Assembly (NCBI GenBank): GCA_017459315.1
Contig: JAFUDD010000461.1
Span: forward strand, 1 to 5,473
Source: Clostridia bacterium
Lineage (GTDB): Bacteria > Bacillota_A > Clostridia > Christensenellales > CAG-138
Direction of reading: 5' to 3'
Length of the DNA stretch: 5,473 nt
A program made the position numbers and the translations under genes. Shown in pieces: positions 1 through 4,991 of the stretch. Under the pieces are notes generated by a model. That model made no database searches and was not told the origin of the DNA. It was given only the letters and a program-made list of their open reading frames with translations. Numbering within the stretch: the stretch's first letter is position 1; each line of letters opens with the position of its first letter.

Positions 1-16
1 AGACCAGTACGTTCAT
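1..16 (-). CDS. Start of the next operon gene (partial; possibly carbamate kinase)
   Basis: Only the first five codons (MNVLV) and one base are inside the window. The ATG at 16-14 lies 2 nt after the TGA of the 59-residue FdrA C-terminal gene. A TTGGGGA ribosome-binding-like stretch (plus-strand tcccc at 24-28) sits about 7 nt upstream, so a start here is credible. The identity is inference. In E. coli the fdrA-ylbE-ylbF group is followed by a carbamate kinase gene (ybcF), and carbamate kinases typically open with a short beta strand of the form M-x-x-LV before ALGGNAL. Five residues cannot prove this. Other proteins beginning with a Rossmann-type beta strand would look the same. Confidence 0.4.
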
Positions 17-18
17 TG

Positions 19-198
19 TCAAATCCCCAAGATCGCCAACAGCTCCTGCATCTGCTTGTCGCCGCCCGCCAGCGGCTTCCAATCGACCTGTACGGTCTCA
101 TAGCCCTGCTTTTCGATGGCCGTCGCAAACGACTTCGGACCGACGTTGACGACCACAAGCGGCGAACGGAACAGGTTCAATGCTTTTTCCGGATTCAT
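19..198 (-). CDS. Small FdrA C-terminal-domain protein (59 aa)
   Basis: This 59-residue protein corresponds to the extreme C-terminus of E. coli FdrA, which there is part of one 555-residue chain. From memory, E. coli has VAVINIGLRSFA, then a Gln-Trp-Ser-Pro stretch, then AGGNKKLARLL. Here residues 14-25 read LVVVNVGPKSFA, residues 39-46 read DWKPLAGG, and a DKQMQELL helix follows. The ATG (198-196) overlaps the TGA of the large fdrA gene as ATGA, and an AAGGAG ribosome binding site lies 8 nt upstream inside the end of fdrA. It is therefore probably translated by coupling and at similar stoichiometry. The likely role, by family, is a small subunit completing the FdrA fold in an oxamate carbamoyltransferase-like complex in the cytoplasm. 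No catalytic residue can be named. It is a genuine separate gene rather than a frameshift artefact if the RBS and overlap are taken at face value. Confidence 0.85.
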   Translation of the reverse strand: MNPEKALNLFRSPLVVVNVGPKSFATAIEKQGYETVQVDWKPLAGGDKQMQELLAILGI

Positions 199-1742
199 GC
201 GTCTTTCTCCTTTTTCAGTTTTACGATCATGCCCGCGAGCTTTGCCGCGCGGCAGTTGGTCGAAACGCAGTACACGCCCGCGTCACGCAGCTTCTTTCTC
301 TGTTCGTCGATGTTCTGGAAGTCCGCCGTTGTGCCGAGCACCGACGCAACGACCGCCAGGTCTCCATTGCGGCGCTTTGCCATCGCTTTGGCGGCAAGAA
401 TGTCGCCCACGACATAGCCTGCGGGATCGGGATGTCCCGGCGGGGTCAGAATGAAGTCGAGCAGGATCACGGCGGTTTCGGGATCGGCTGCCTCGCGCAA
501 AATCGCGGGACGGCGAATGCTCGCGTCGATCGCCGGGTGCGGACGGCCGAGCGTAAACTCTTCCTCGCCGTAGTCGATACAGGTGTTTGCCTTGCTTACA
601 TACGAATCGGCAAGCCGCAGCTCCTCGCGCAGCGGCGCATTGGAATAAATATCCCCGATCAACGGTTCCATCGTGTGCATCGCTTCGTCCATATAGGTGC
701 CGCCGGAGAACGCGCCGCGCACATACTTCTGCGTATCGTTCATGCCCGCCACGGCTTCCCTTGCCATCGCCCACAGTTCCTCATCCGTTTCAAAGCGGCA
801 GGATTTGCCGATGAGCTTTAAGCATTGCTCGGCGCAGTCGTCAAGGTTTGCCGCATAGATCGCGCCGAGCGATTCGATCTGCTCGCGCGTGCAGTCCATA
901 AAGAACACAACGCACGGCTTTTTGCACGCCTTGATGCGCTCCAACAGCTTCGGTTTCACGTTGTCCGCGCTCTTACGCGCGATCAGAACGATATATTTTG
1001 TTTCCAAGTCGGCTTCGAGCACGTCGATGCCCGCAAGCATCATCAGTCCGCCGACCTCGGCTTTGAGATCGTTGCCGCCGGTGCCGATCGTCTGCGAAAC
1101 GCCGCTGCCGGCTTCGTGCAGGATCGCCGCCACATGCTGGATCCCACAGCCGGATGCGCCGACGATGCCGAACGGTCCGCGGGCGTTGATGCTCGACAGC
1201 ACAAGTGCCGCGCCGTTGATGTTCGCAACGCCGCAGTCCGGGCCCATGCAAAGCAGGCCCTTGGACAGGGCGAGTTCTTTCATTTCGCGCTCATCGGCCA
1301 GCGGGACGTTGTTGCTGAATACGCAGCAATGCAGACCCGCGTCGAGCGCCTTTTTGACCTCCTCCAGAGCGTACTCGCCCGGAACGGAGATCTGACAGAG
1401 GTTCGCGCGCGGATTATAGCGAACGGCGTCCGCGACGGAGCCGAACGAAACCTCGCTCTGCTTGCTTGCGCTCTGCTTCACGACCGCTTCAGTGGCGGCA
1501 ATCGCGGCTTCAAACGCTTCTTTGCTTTCGGCCTTGGCGACGATCACATAGTCGCCTTCGGACAGTGCCGCGATCTCATCGGTCAATAACCCTAATTCTT
1601 TATTCACGTCCTTGAACGCATCCGTCGCCATGCCGATGTTGCCGGTCTCGATGCCCGGCTGCTCATTGAACACGGTGGACGAAAACAGCGTTTCGAGGGA
1701 ATCCACATACCGTCCCTTTTCGATTTTGACAAATAATTCCAT
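195..1742 (-). CDS. fdrA: FdrA family protein (AllF-type, succinyl-CoA synthetase-like)
   Basis: 515 residues from MELFVKIEKG. The start is the ATG at 1742-1740, with GGTGAGGTG directly upstream overlapping the ylbE stop. An in-frame ATG at 1817 lies inside ylbE and is rejected. Recognisable FdrA blocks, compared with E. coli FdrA from memory, are FSNNVPLADE (142-151), MGPDCGVANING (166-177), VGASGCGIQH (194-203), GTGGNDLKAEVGG (220-232), GAFSGGTY (343-350) and GRPHPAIDASIR (399-410). The order of MGPDCG, IVGASG and GTGGND follows the alpha subunit of succinyl-CoA synthetase (GPNCPG, SRSGTL, GIGGDP), so residues about 115-305 are a CoA-ligase-like core. Residues 424-508 form a second Rossmann-like ligase domain. 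In E. coli FdrA (AllF) acts with YlbE and YlbF as oxamate carbamoyltransferase in allantoin breakdown. That substrate is only inferred here. The chain ends before the usual FdrA C-terminal domain, which is encoded by the next gene. Confidence 0.9.
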   Translation of the reverse strand: MELFVKIEKGRYVDSLETLFSSTVFNEQPGIETGNIGMATDAFKDVNKELGLLTDEIAALSEGDYVIVAKAESKEAFEAAIAATEAVVKQSASKQSEVSFGSVADAVRYNPRANLCQISVPGEYALEEVKKALDAGLHCCVFSNNVPLADEREMKELALSKGLLCMGPDCGVANINGAALVLSSINARGPFGIVGASGCGIQHVAAILHEAGSGVSQTIGTGGNDLKAEVGGLMMLAGIDVLEADLETKYIVLIARKSADNVKPKLLERIKACKKPCVVFFMDCTREQIESLGAIYAANLDDCAEQCLKLIGKSCRFETDEELWAMAREAVAGMNDTQKYVRGAFSGGTYMDEAMHTMEPLIGDIYSNAPLREELRLADSYVSKANTCIDYGEEEFTLGRPHPAIDASIRRPAILREAADPETAVILLDFILTPPGHPDPAGYVVGDILAAKAMAKRRNGDLAVVASVLGTTADFQNIDEQRKKLRDAGVYCVSTNCRAAKLAGMIVKLKKEKDA

Positions 1743-1746
1743 AATG

Positions 1747-1755
1747 CACCTCACC
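1747..1755 (-). promoter_or_regulatory. Ribosome binding site of fdrA, overlapping the ylbE stop
   Basis: The minus-strand GGTGAGGTG precedes the MELFV start by 4 nt and contains the TGA of ylbE. Translation of the two genes is probably coupled. This site fixes the fdrA start at 1742 rather than the upstream in-frame ATG at 1817. Confidence 0.6.
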
Positions 1756-2998
1756 GGATCACCGCATTGCCGACGCCGATCAGCGCCTTTTTGAAGCATT
1801 CCATCGGCAGCTCGCAAGCGCCCGCGCCCGCCTGACCGCCGGTTTTGAGTCCCGAGCCGCCGTGGCTGATCGGCAGCACGCCGTAGCCCACGACCTTACG
1901 CACATCAACGCAGACCGGAGAACCGCGGTAGTTGTCCCACGGGATCGGGTCGAACGTGTGCTCGGCGAGCGAGACCTTGCGCGCACGCTCAGTACGCTCG
2001 CGCGCATCCTCGAAGGTCGAACCGGTCAGCTTCGCATAGGTCGGACCGGCGATCGCGCTCATGCCGCCGAGTCCCCAGACCTCGGTCACGCAGCTGTCGC
2101 CGAGATAACCGAGCAAGTCGTCCTTTGTGGTCGTCGGCTTCAGGAACGTACCGAGGATCAGCGGCGCCTTGGTCGTATACCATTGGTTGCCGGTTGCCGC
2201 GACCTGAATGCCGAACTCGACGCCGTTGCCGCCCATTCCGACCATCACGGTCGAATACGGCACCTTTTTGGCGCTTGCCATGATGCCCTCAATACCCGCC
2301 ATCAGCGGCTGCAGGGAGAAGCGGTCGTTCGCCGCGAGCCATGCGACAATTTCCTTCACGCGCGGATGATCGACCTCGAGCATCCACGGGATCAGCGCCA
2401 GCGCCATCGCCATGCTCGAAGCGGGCTGCCGGTTGTGGTTCTCGTCGCCCATACCCGCCGTTTTCGACAGCAGCGCCACAAGATCGATGCCGCCGGACTT
2501 GCGCACAGCTTCGCCGAGGATCGGGCCGAACTCATCGCGCAGCCATGAAAGGTTCTCCTCCACGTCCTCGCCGTAGATGCCCCAGCGCAGCACGCGCGGA
2601 CTTGCGCCCGGATGGATCGTGCAATACCCCGTGCCGCCGGAGGTTTCGTCGGTCACGACGAATACCGGCATGGACGCGCTCGTCGCCATCGAAGCGGCGT
2701 TGGAGCAGTTATAGTTCTGCGCCGCATCCACCTTGATCTCGCCGCGCAGGATCATCTGCCACGCCTCGTCCACGGTCTTGGCAAGACCTTCATGCACCGC
2801 TGCACCGGACGCCGCCGTTTTCAGCGGGATCGGCAGATCCTCAGGCGCGATCGGCGGGCCGGGAATCAGAATAAGATTCTTTGCCATGCCCGGGATCACT
2901 TCGATGGCGGGACGCACATCGCGCCAGATCGGACGCGCCTTTGTGAAAATGTCCGCTACCTTTCGGTTGGCAGCTTCTACCTGTTCTCGAACGGTCAT
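1751..2998 (-). CDS. ylbE: DUF1116 / YlbE family protein (AllG-type oxamate carbamoyltransferase subunit)
   Basis: 415 residues from MTVREQVEAANRKV, close to the roughly 419 of E. coli YlbE. The start at 2998 has a near-perfect GGAGGAGGG site 7 nt upstream. An in-frame ATG pair up to 3040 would add 14 residues but overlaps the predicted -10 box, so it is rejected. Blocks shared with E. coli YlbE (compared from memory) are ARPIWRDV (21-28), ATSASMPVFVV (105-115), YGEDV (142-146), GDENHNRQ (184-191, E. coli GDEFHQRN), GDSCVTEVWGLGG (300-312, E. coli GDSAITETFGIGG) and GQAGAGACELPMECF (388-402). No signal peptide or membrane segment is seen, so it is cytoplasmic. By family it works with FdrA in carbamoyl transfer from oxalurate-type substrates. 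The substrate in this organism is inferred. It is first in the operon, whereas in E. coli fdrA precedes ylbE. No YlbF (DUF2877) gene lies between or upstream. Confidence 0.9.
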   Translation of the reverse strand: MTVREQVEAANRKVADIFTKARPIWRDVRPAIEVIPGMAKNLILIPGPPIAPEDLPIPLKTAASGAAVHEGLAKTVDEAWQMILRGEIKVDAAQNYNCSNAASMATSASMPVFVVTDETSGGTGYCTIHPGASPRVLRWGIYGEDVEENLSWLRDEFGPILGEAVRKSGGIDLVALLSKTAGMGDENHNRQPASSMAMALALIPWMLEVDHPRVKEIVAWLAANDRFSLQPLMAGIEGIMASAKKVPYSTVMVGMGGNGVEFGIQVAATGNQWYTTKAPLILGTFLKPTTTKDDLLGYLGDSCVTEVWGLGGMSAIAGPTYAKLTGSTFEDARERTERARKVSLAEHTFDPIPWDNYRGSPVCVDVRKVVGYGVLPISHGGSGLKTGGQAGAGACELPMECFKKALIGVGNAVIR

Positions 2999-3004
2999 AT
3001 CGAA

Positions 3005-3013
3005 CCCTCCTCC
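3005..3013 (-). promoter_or_regulatory. Strong ribosome binding site of ylbE
   Basis: The minus-strand GGAGGAGGG is separated by 7 nt (counting from AGGAGG) from the ATG at 2998. It decides the ylbE start in favour of MTVREQ over the longer reading from 3040, which has no comparable site at the right distance. Confidence 0.8.
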
Positions 3014-3035
3014 GGTATCCGTACTATTCTCTTGC

Positions 3036-3064
3036 ATCATACTTAGTTTTTACGTTTTTGCCGA
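3036..3064 (-). promoter_or_regulatory. Candidate sigma-A/sigma-70 promoter of the ylbE-fdrA operon
   Basis: On the minus strand the -35-like TCGGCA (3064-3059, 4 of 6 consensus bases) and the -10-like TATGAT (3041-3036, 5 of 6) are separated by exactly 17 nt of A-rich spacer. Transcription would begin near 3029, giving a leader of about 30 nt that contains the ribosome binding site. It sits between the lipoprotein terminator and ylbE, where an operon promoter is expected. It is predicted from sequence only. Confidence 0.55.
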
Positions 3065-3069
3065 GCAAG

Positions 3070-3109
3070 TCATTTGTTTTTCCGTTCGTTCATTTGTTTC
3101 CTCGTTCCG
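3070..3109. repeat. Pair of 20-bp imperfect direct repeats upstream of the ylbE promoter
   Basis: The plus-strand unit tcatttgttt begins at 3070 and again at 3090, exactly 20 bp apart. The following ten bases also partly match, giving about 15 of 20 identical. Two helical turns of spacing just upstream of the -35 box would suit a regulator binding the same DNA face, but this is only an inference. Confidence 0.45.
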
Positions 3110-3110
3110 A

Positions 3111-3128
3111 TTCGCCAAATACCGCACG
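3111..3128 (-). repeat. 18-bp shared intergenic motif, copy 1
   Basis: On the minus strand this reads CGTGCGGTATTTGGCGAA. It matches copy 2 at 4890-4907 at 16 of 18 positions, and both differences are transitions. It lies about 115-130 nt upstream of the ylbE start, just after the terminator of the lipoprotein gene. Its function is unknown. Confidence 0.5.
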
Positions 3129-3185
3129 AAAACGCAAAAACGGGTCGTGACCCGCAGTGCTTCTGCACCGCCTGTCACAACCCGT
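3126..3185 (-). terminator. Rho-independent terminator of the lipoprotein gene
   Basis: On the minus strand ACGGGTTGTGAC (3185-3174) pairs with GTCACGACCCGT (3151-3140) over 12 positions with one G-U wobble. An inner GTGC-AGAA-GCAC hairpin extends the structure, and TTTTT (3140-3136) follows. It starts about 20 nt after the lipoprotein stop codon. On the plus strand there is no T-run after the hairpin, so it acts in one direction only. It insulates the ylbE operon from lipoprotein transcription. Confidence 0.85.
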
Positions 3186-3205
3186 TCCCCTTCTTAGGAT
3201 TTGTT

Positions 3206-4720
3206 TCAATTGGTCTTGGCCATCTCGTAATCGGACTCGGAGCCGGTACCGATATCGGCCGTGAAGATCAGCTTCACATCTTCGGCACTTGTGGCCTTGA
3301 TGACAGCAGTTCCCTTGTCGAGCGTGATGGTCGGCAGGCCTGCGCCTTCATAGGTGCCGGAGGCAAGCTCGATGTCCTCGCCGCCCTTGTTCGCCCAGAT
3401 CTTGATGGTGCCGTCGTCGTACATTTCGGCAAACAGCTTGATCATGCCGCCGAACGCTTCGCCCTCATAGTGCGCGGTCACGGCGGGTGCGGCTTCTGCG
3501 GCAGGTTCTTCTGCGGCGGCTGCGCCGGCCATGACGAGTTCATAAGCGGTCTCCTTGCCGTCGCCGAGATCGGTGGTGTAGATCAGCTTCACATCGGTCG
3601 CGGAGGTCGCTTTGATTTCGGCAACGCCCTTGTCGAGCGTGATGACGGGCAGACCCTGTCCTTCATAGGTGCCGGAGGCAATGACGGATTCCGTGCCGCC
3701 CTTGTCGGCGGAAATCGTAATGGTGCCGTCCTCATACATACGGGCAATCAGCTTGACCGCGCCGGAGAACGCTTCGCCCTCATACTGGGCCTTGACCGCA
3801 ACCACGGGCGCGTCGGAACCGTTCTCATTGTACTTGACAAAGTTGATCGTAACGCCGTCCTTTTCATAGACCGCGGTGTAGGCGTCGGGATCGACGGTGA
3901 CGGTTGCGCCGTCATGCAGCGTGAAGACGTTGCCTTCGATCTTCTGGTACGCTTCATCCGCCATCTCGTCGGCGGTCGCCATATCGACGTAGCCGTTGTG
4001 GTAGAGCTCGAGCGTCAGCTCCTGCTGCTTCCATCCTTCGGCAGCCTGCGCTTCGGGAACCTCGGCAACCATGAACTTATAGAGGAGATTGCGGATCTCG
4101 TCGGCTTCGGTGAACTTCTCGTTCGGCTTGTGGGTGAGCGAACGGCTGTAATCGTCGAACTTGATGTGATGGAGCATATCCTCGGCGTATGCGACATACT
4201 CTTTGCCCACACCGTCGTTCAGCGGAGTCACGGGCGTCGGAACGTCATCGATCTTGACGGTTTCCGGCTCGAAGCGGACTTCGTAGGGAGAGCCGTCCTC
4301 GTGCATGAACTTGATCGCCTTTTCGGACTTTCTCACGTCAAAGGGCTGATCCTCTTGATTCAGAACGACGTCCGCGCCGGCATAGTAGTATTCGATCGCC
4401 AAGTCCACGACCTCATACTTGCCGAAGTAGCCGGTCTGACCCATCAGGCCGCGGGCGTAGAATGTGCCGTCCTCCTTGAGCTTGATCAGCACAAAGTGCG
4501 TTGCATCGGCTTCGCATTTGAAAACGCCCTGCGTATAAACCGGAGCGGCTTCGGCAGCGGGTTCATCGGCCTTGGCGGGCTCGTCCGCTTTCGGTGCTTC
4601 GGTGACCTTGGCGGGTTCATCGGCCTTGGGGGCGTCGGCTGCGGGCGCGGCAGGCTGCGAGCAGGCGACAGCGCCGAGCAGCATCAAAGCCGTGAGCAAA
4701 ATGGCAAGAAACTTCTTCAT
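3206..4720 (-). CDS. Secreted lipoprotein with two tandem C-terminal modules, family not recognised
   Basis: 504 residues. The signal peptide is MKK followed by a hydrophobic core, ending in LGAVAC with Cys20 as the expected lipidation site, so the mature protein is anchored on the outer face of the membrane. The ATG has AGGAGG 7 nt upstream. Residues 21-60 are a flexible Ala/Pro/Glu/Lys tether with repeated KADEPAK units. Residues 61-157 form a globular domain (FVLIKLKEDGTFYARG, FGKYEVVD). Residues 165-300 form a middle region with an Asp/Glu-rich helical part and a beta-rich end. Two homologous modules follow at 311-395 and 416-498, each with YEGEAF, M-Y-x-DGTI, ASGTYEG, GLP-x-ITLDKG and IKATSA-x-DVKLI. 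They are joined by a second Ala/Glu/Pro linker (398-414). No catalytic motif is visible. It may bind a ligand or act as an envelope surface protein. It appears monocistronic, with its own terminator. Confidence 0.88.
   Translation of the reverse strand: MKKFLAILLTALMLLGAVACSQPAAPAADAPKADEPAKVTEAPKADEPAKADEPAAEAAPVYTQGVFKCEADATHFVLIKLKEDGTFYARGLMGQTGYFGKYEVVDLAIEYYYAGADVVLNQEDQPFDVRKSEKAIKFMHEDGSPYEVRFEPETVKIDDVPTPVTPLNDGVGKEYVAYAEDMLHHIKFDDYSRSLTHKPNEKFTEADEIRNLLYKFMVAEVPEAQAAEGWKQQELTLELYHNGYVDMATADEMADEAYQKIEGNVFTLHDGATVTVDPDAYTAVYEKDGVTINFVKYNENGSDAPVVAVKAQYEGEAFSGAVKLIARMYEDGTITISADKGGTESVIASGTYEGQGLPVITLDKGVAEIKATSATDVKLIYTTDLGDGKETAYELVMAGAAAAEEPAAEAAPAVTAHYEGEAFGGMIKLFAEMYDDGTIKIWANKGGEDIELASGTYEGAGLPTITLDKGTAVIKATSAEDVKLIFTADIGTGSESDYEMAKTN
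3227..3475 (-). repeat. Lipoprotein C-terminal module, copy 2
   Basis: This encodes residues 416-498, from AHYEGEAFGG to SDYEM. It aligns without gaps to copy 1 at an offset of 105 codons (315 nt). DNA blocks at 3315-3329 and 3345-3366 are identical to those at 3630-3644 and 3660-3681. The similarity at the nucleotide level points to an intragenic duplication that is recent or kept similar by gene conversion. Confidence 0.85.
3479..3529 (-). other. Inter-module Ala/Glu/Pro linker of the lipoprotein
   Basis: This encodes residues 398-414 (AGAAAAEEPAAEAAPAV). It repeats the PAAEAAP end of the N-terminal tether (residues 54-60). The duplication unit may therefore have included a linker of the same type, giving each module a flexible spacer. 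Confidence 0.7.
3536..3790 (-). repeat. Lipoprotein C-terminal module, copy 1
   Basis: This encodes residues 311-395, from AQYEGEAFSG to TAYEL. It matches copy 2 in every block: YEGEAF, an EDGTI or DDGTI turn, a KGG turn, ASGTYEG, ITLDKG and KATSA. Alternating hydrophobic and polar residues between the Gly/Asp turns suggest a small beta sandwich or barrel. Confidence 0.85.
4541..4660 (-). repeat. Low-complexity Ala/Pro/Glu/Lys tether of the lipoprotein
   Basis: This encodes residues 21-60 directly after the lipidated Cys20. The peptide unit KADEPAK and variants occur three times, with matching DNA micro-repeats (ttggcggg followed by ytcrtc). Such tethers commonly span the cell wall in Gram-positive lipoproteins and vary in length by slippage. 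Confidence 0.75.
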
Positions 4721-4727
4721 CGTTTTT

Positions 4728-4733
4728 CCTCCT
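4728..4733 (-). promoter_or_regulatory. Ribosome binding site of the lipoprotein gene
   Basis: A minus-strand AGGAGG lies 7 nt before the ATG at 4720. The palindrome GAATATATTC (4734-4743) abuts it on the upstream side, so occupancy of that site or RNA folding there could affect initiation. Confidence 0.8.
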
Positions 4734-4770
4734 GAATATATTCGGATTTCCGGAAAGGGATTTCCCTTTC
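4734..4770. promoter_or_regulatory. Cluster of three dyad symmetries in the lipoprotein leader
   Basis: Three perfect inverted repeats crowd into 37 bp just upstream of the lipoprotein RBS. They are gaatatattc (4734-4743), tttccggaaa (4747-4756) and gaaaggga-tt-tccctttc (4753-4770). In the minus-strand RNA the last would form a 7-bp stem with an AAAU loop. This may be an operator or a 5' leader structure. The dyads are certain from the sequence, but the regulatory role is inferred. Confidence 0.45.
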
Positions 4771-4849
4771 TGCAATTTCATTTTACTTTCTTTTTTCGCA
4801 AAGCGCCGTCTGTCGGTTTGCGCATATGTTTGTTGATTCGTTTTCTTTT

Positions 4850-4890
4850 GCGGGAATTTTGAAAAGAGGTTTCCCTGCCTTTTTTGTTTT
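4850..4890 (+). terminator. Weak terminator-like hairpin in the divergent intergenic region
   Basis: On the plus strand GCGGGAA (4850-4856) can pair with TTCCCTGC (4871-4878) with one bulged T, and the T-rich stretch tttttgtttt follows to 4890. No plus-strand gene lies upstream. If functional, it would only block antisense transcription before the MATE gene. It could be chance in an AT-rich spacer. Confidence 0.3.
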
Positions 4891-4907
4891 TCGTCAAATG
4901 CCGCACG
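4890..4907 (-). repeat. 18-bp shared intergenic motif, copy 2
   Basis: On the minus strand this reads CGTGCGGCATTTGACGAA, matching copy 1 (3111-3128) at 16 of 18 bases. The match can be extended by TTTTG on its 5' side if a 6-nt insertion in copy 1 is allowed. It lies about 170-187 nt upstream of the lipoprotein start. Confidence 0.5.
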
Positions 4908-4949
4908 CAAAAGCCATCCGGTGCATCGCTTTCTTATTTACGAATCCGT

Positions 4950-4955
4950 TACAAT
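4950..4955 (+). promoter_or_regulatory. Possible -10 box of the MATE gene
   Basis: TACAAT (5 of 6 consensus bases) lies 37 nt before the MATE start, leaving a leader of about 30 nt. No convincing -35 hexamer is found 15-19 nt upstream, so the assignment is tentative. Confidence 0.3.
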
Positions 4956-4974
4956 AAAGGTGCAGCAAAGCCGG

Positions 4975-4982
4975 AAAGGAGG
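4975..4982 (+). promoter_or_regulatory. Ribosome binding site of the MATE gene
   Basis: AAAGGAGG ends 9 nt before the ATG at 4992 and supports that start. Confidence 0.8.
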
Positions 4983-4991
4983 AAATGCGAC

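Noticed and set aside
1743..1817. An upstream in-frame start for fdrA at 1817
   Set aside because: It lies inside ylbE and its extra residues resemble no FdrA. The start at 1742 has an RBS and matches the family N-terminus.
825..2548. Long plus-strand frames (825-1589 and 1862-2548) opposite fdrA and ylbE
   Set aside because: They are shadows produced by GC-rich codon bias. The opposite strand carries conserved FdrA and YlbE blocks throughout.
2999..3040. A longer ylbE start at 3040
   Set aside because: It overlaps the predicted -10 box and lacks a well-placed RBS. The start at 2998 has GGAGGAGGG.
3053..3128. A short GTG-started peptide of about 25 codons upstream of ylbE (VRYLANRNEE...)
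   Set aside because: It has no RBS and overlaps the predicted operator and promoter. It is listed only as a possible explanation of the shared 18-bp motif.
3074..4735. A 553-codon plus-strand open reading frame opposite the lipoprotein gene
   Set aside because: It is the complement of the real minus-strand gene. The translation is Gly/Arg/His-rich with no domain sense, and it has no ribosome binding site. The minus-strand frame has a signal peptide, lipobox, RBS and terminator.
4780..4785. TAAAAT as a -10 box for the lipoprotein gene (minus strand)
   Set aside because: No -35-like hexamer lies 15-19 nt upstream (GC-rich ACGGCGC occupies the place). A TTGACG at 4899-4894 is too far away. The lipoprotein promoter remains unassigned.
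4617..4910. A 97-codon minus-strand frame across the lipoprotein start and upstream spacer
   Set aside because: It is Lys/Arg/Gln-rich, has no RBS and reads into the lipoprotein gene out of frame. It is most likely non-coding AT-rich spacer.
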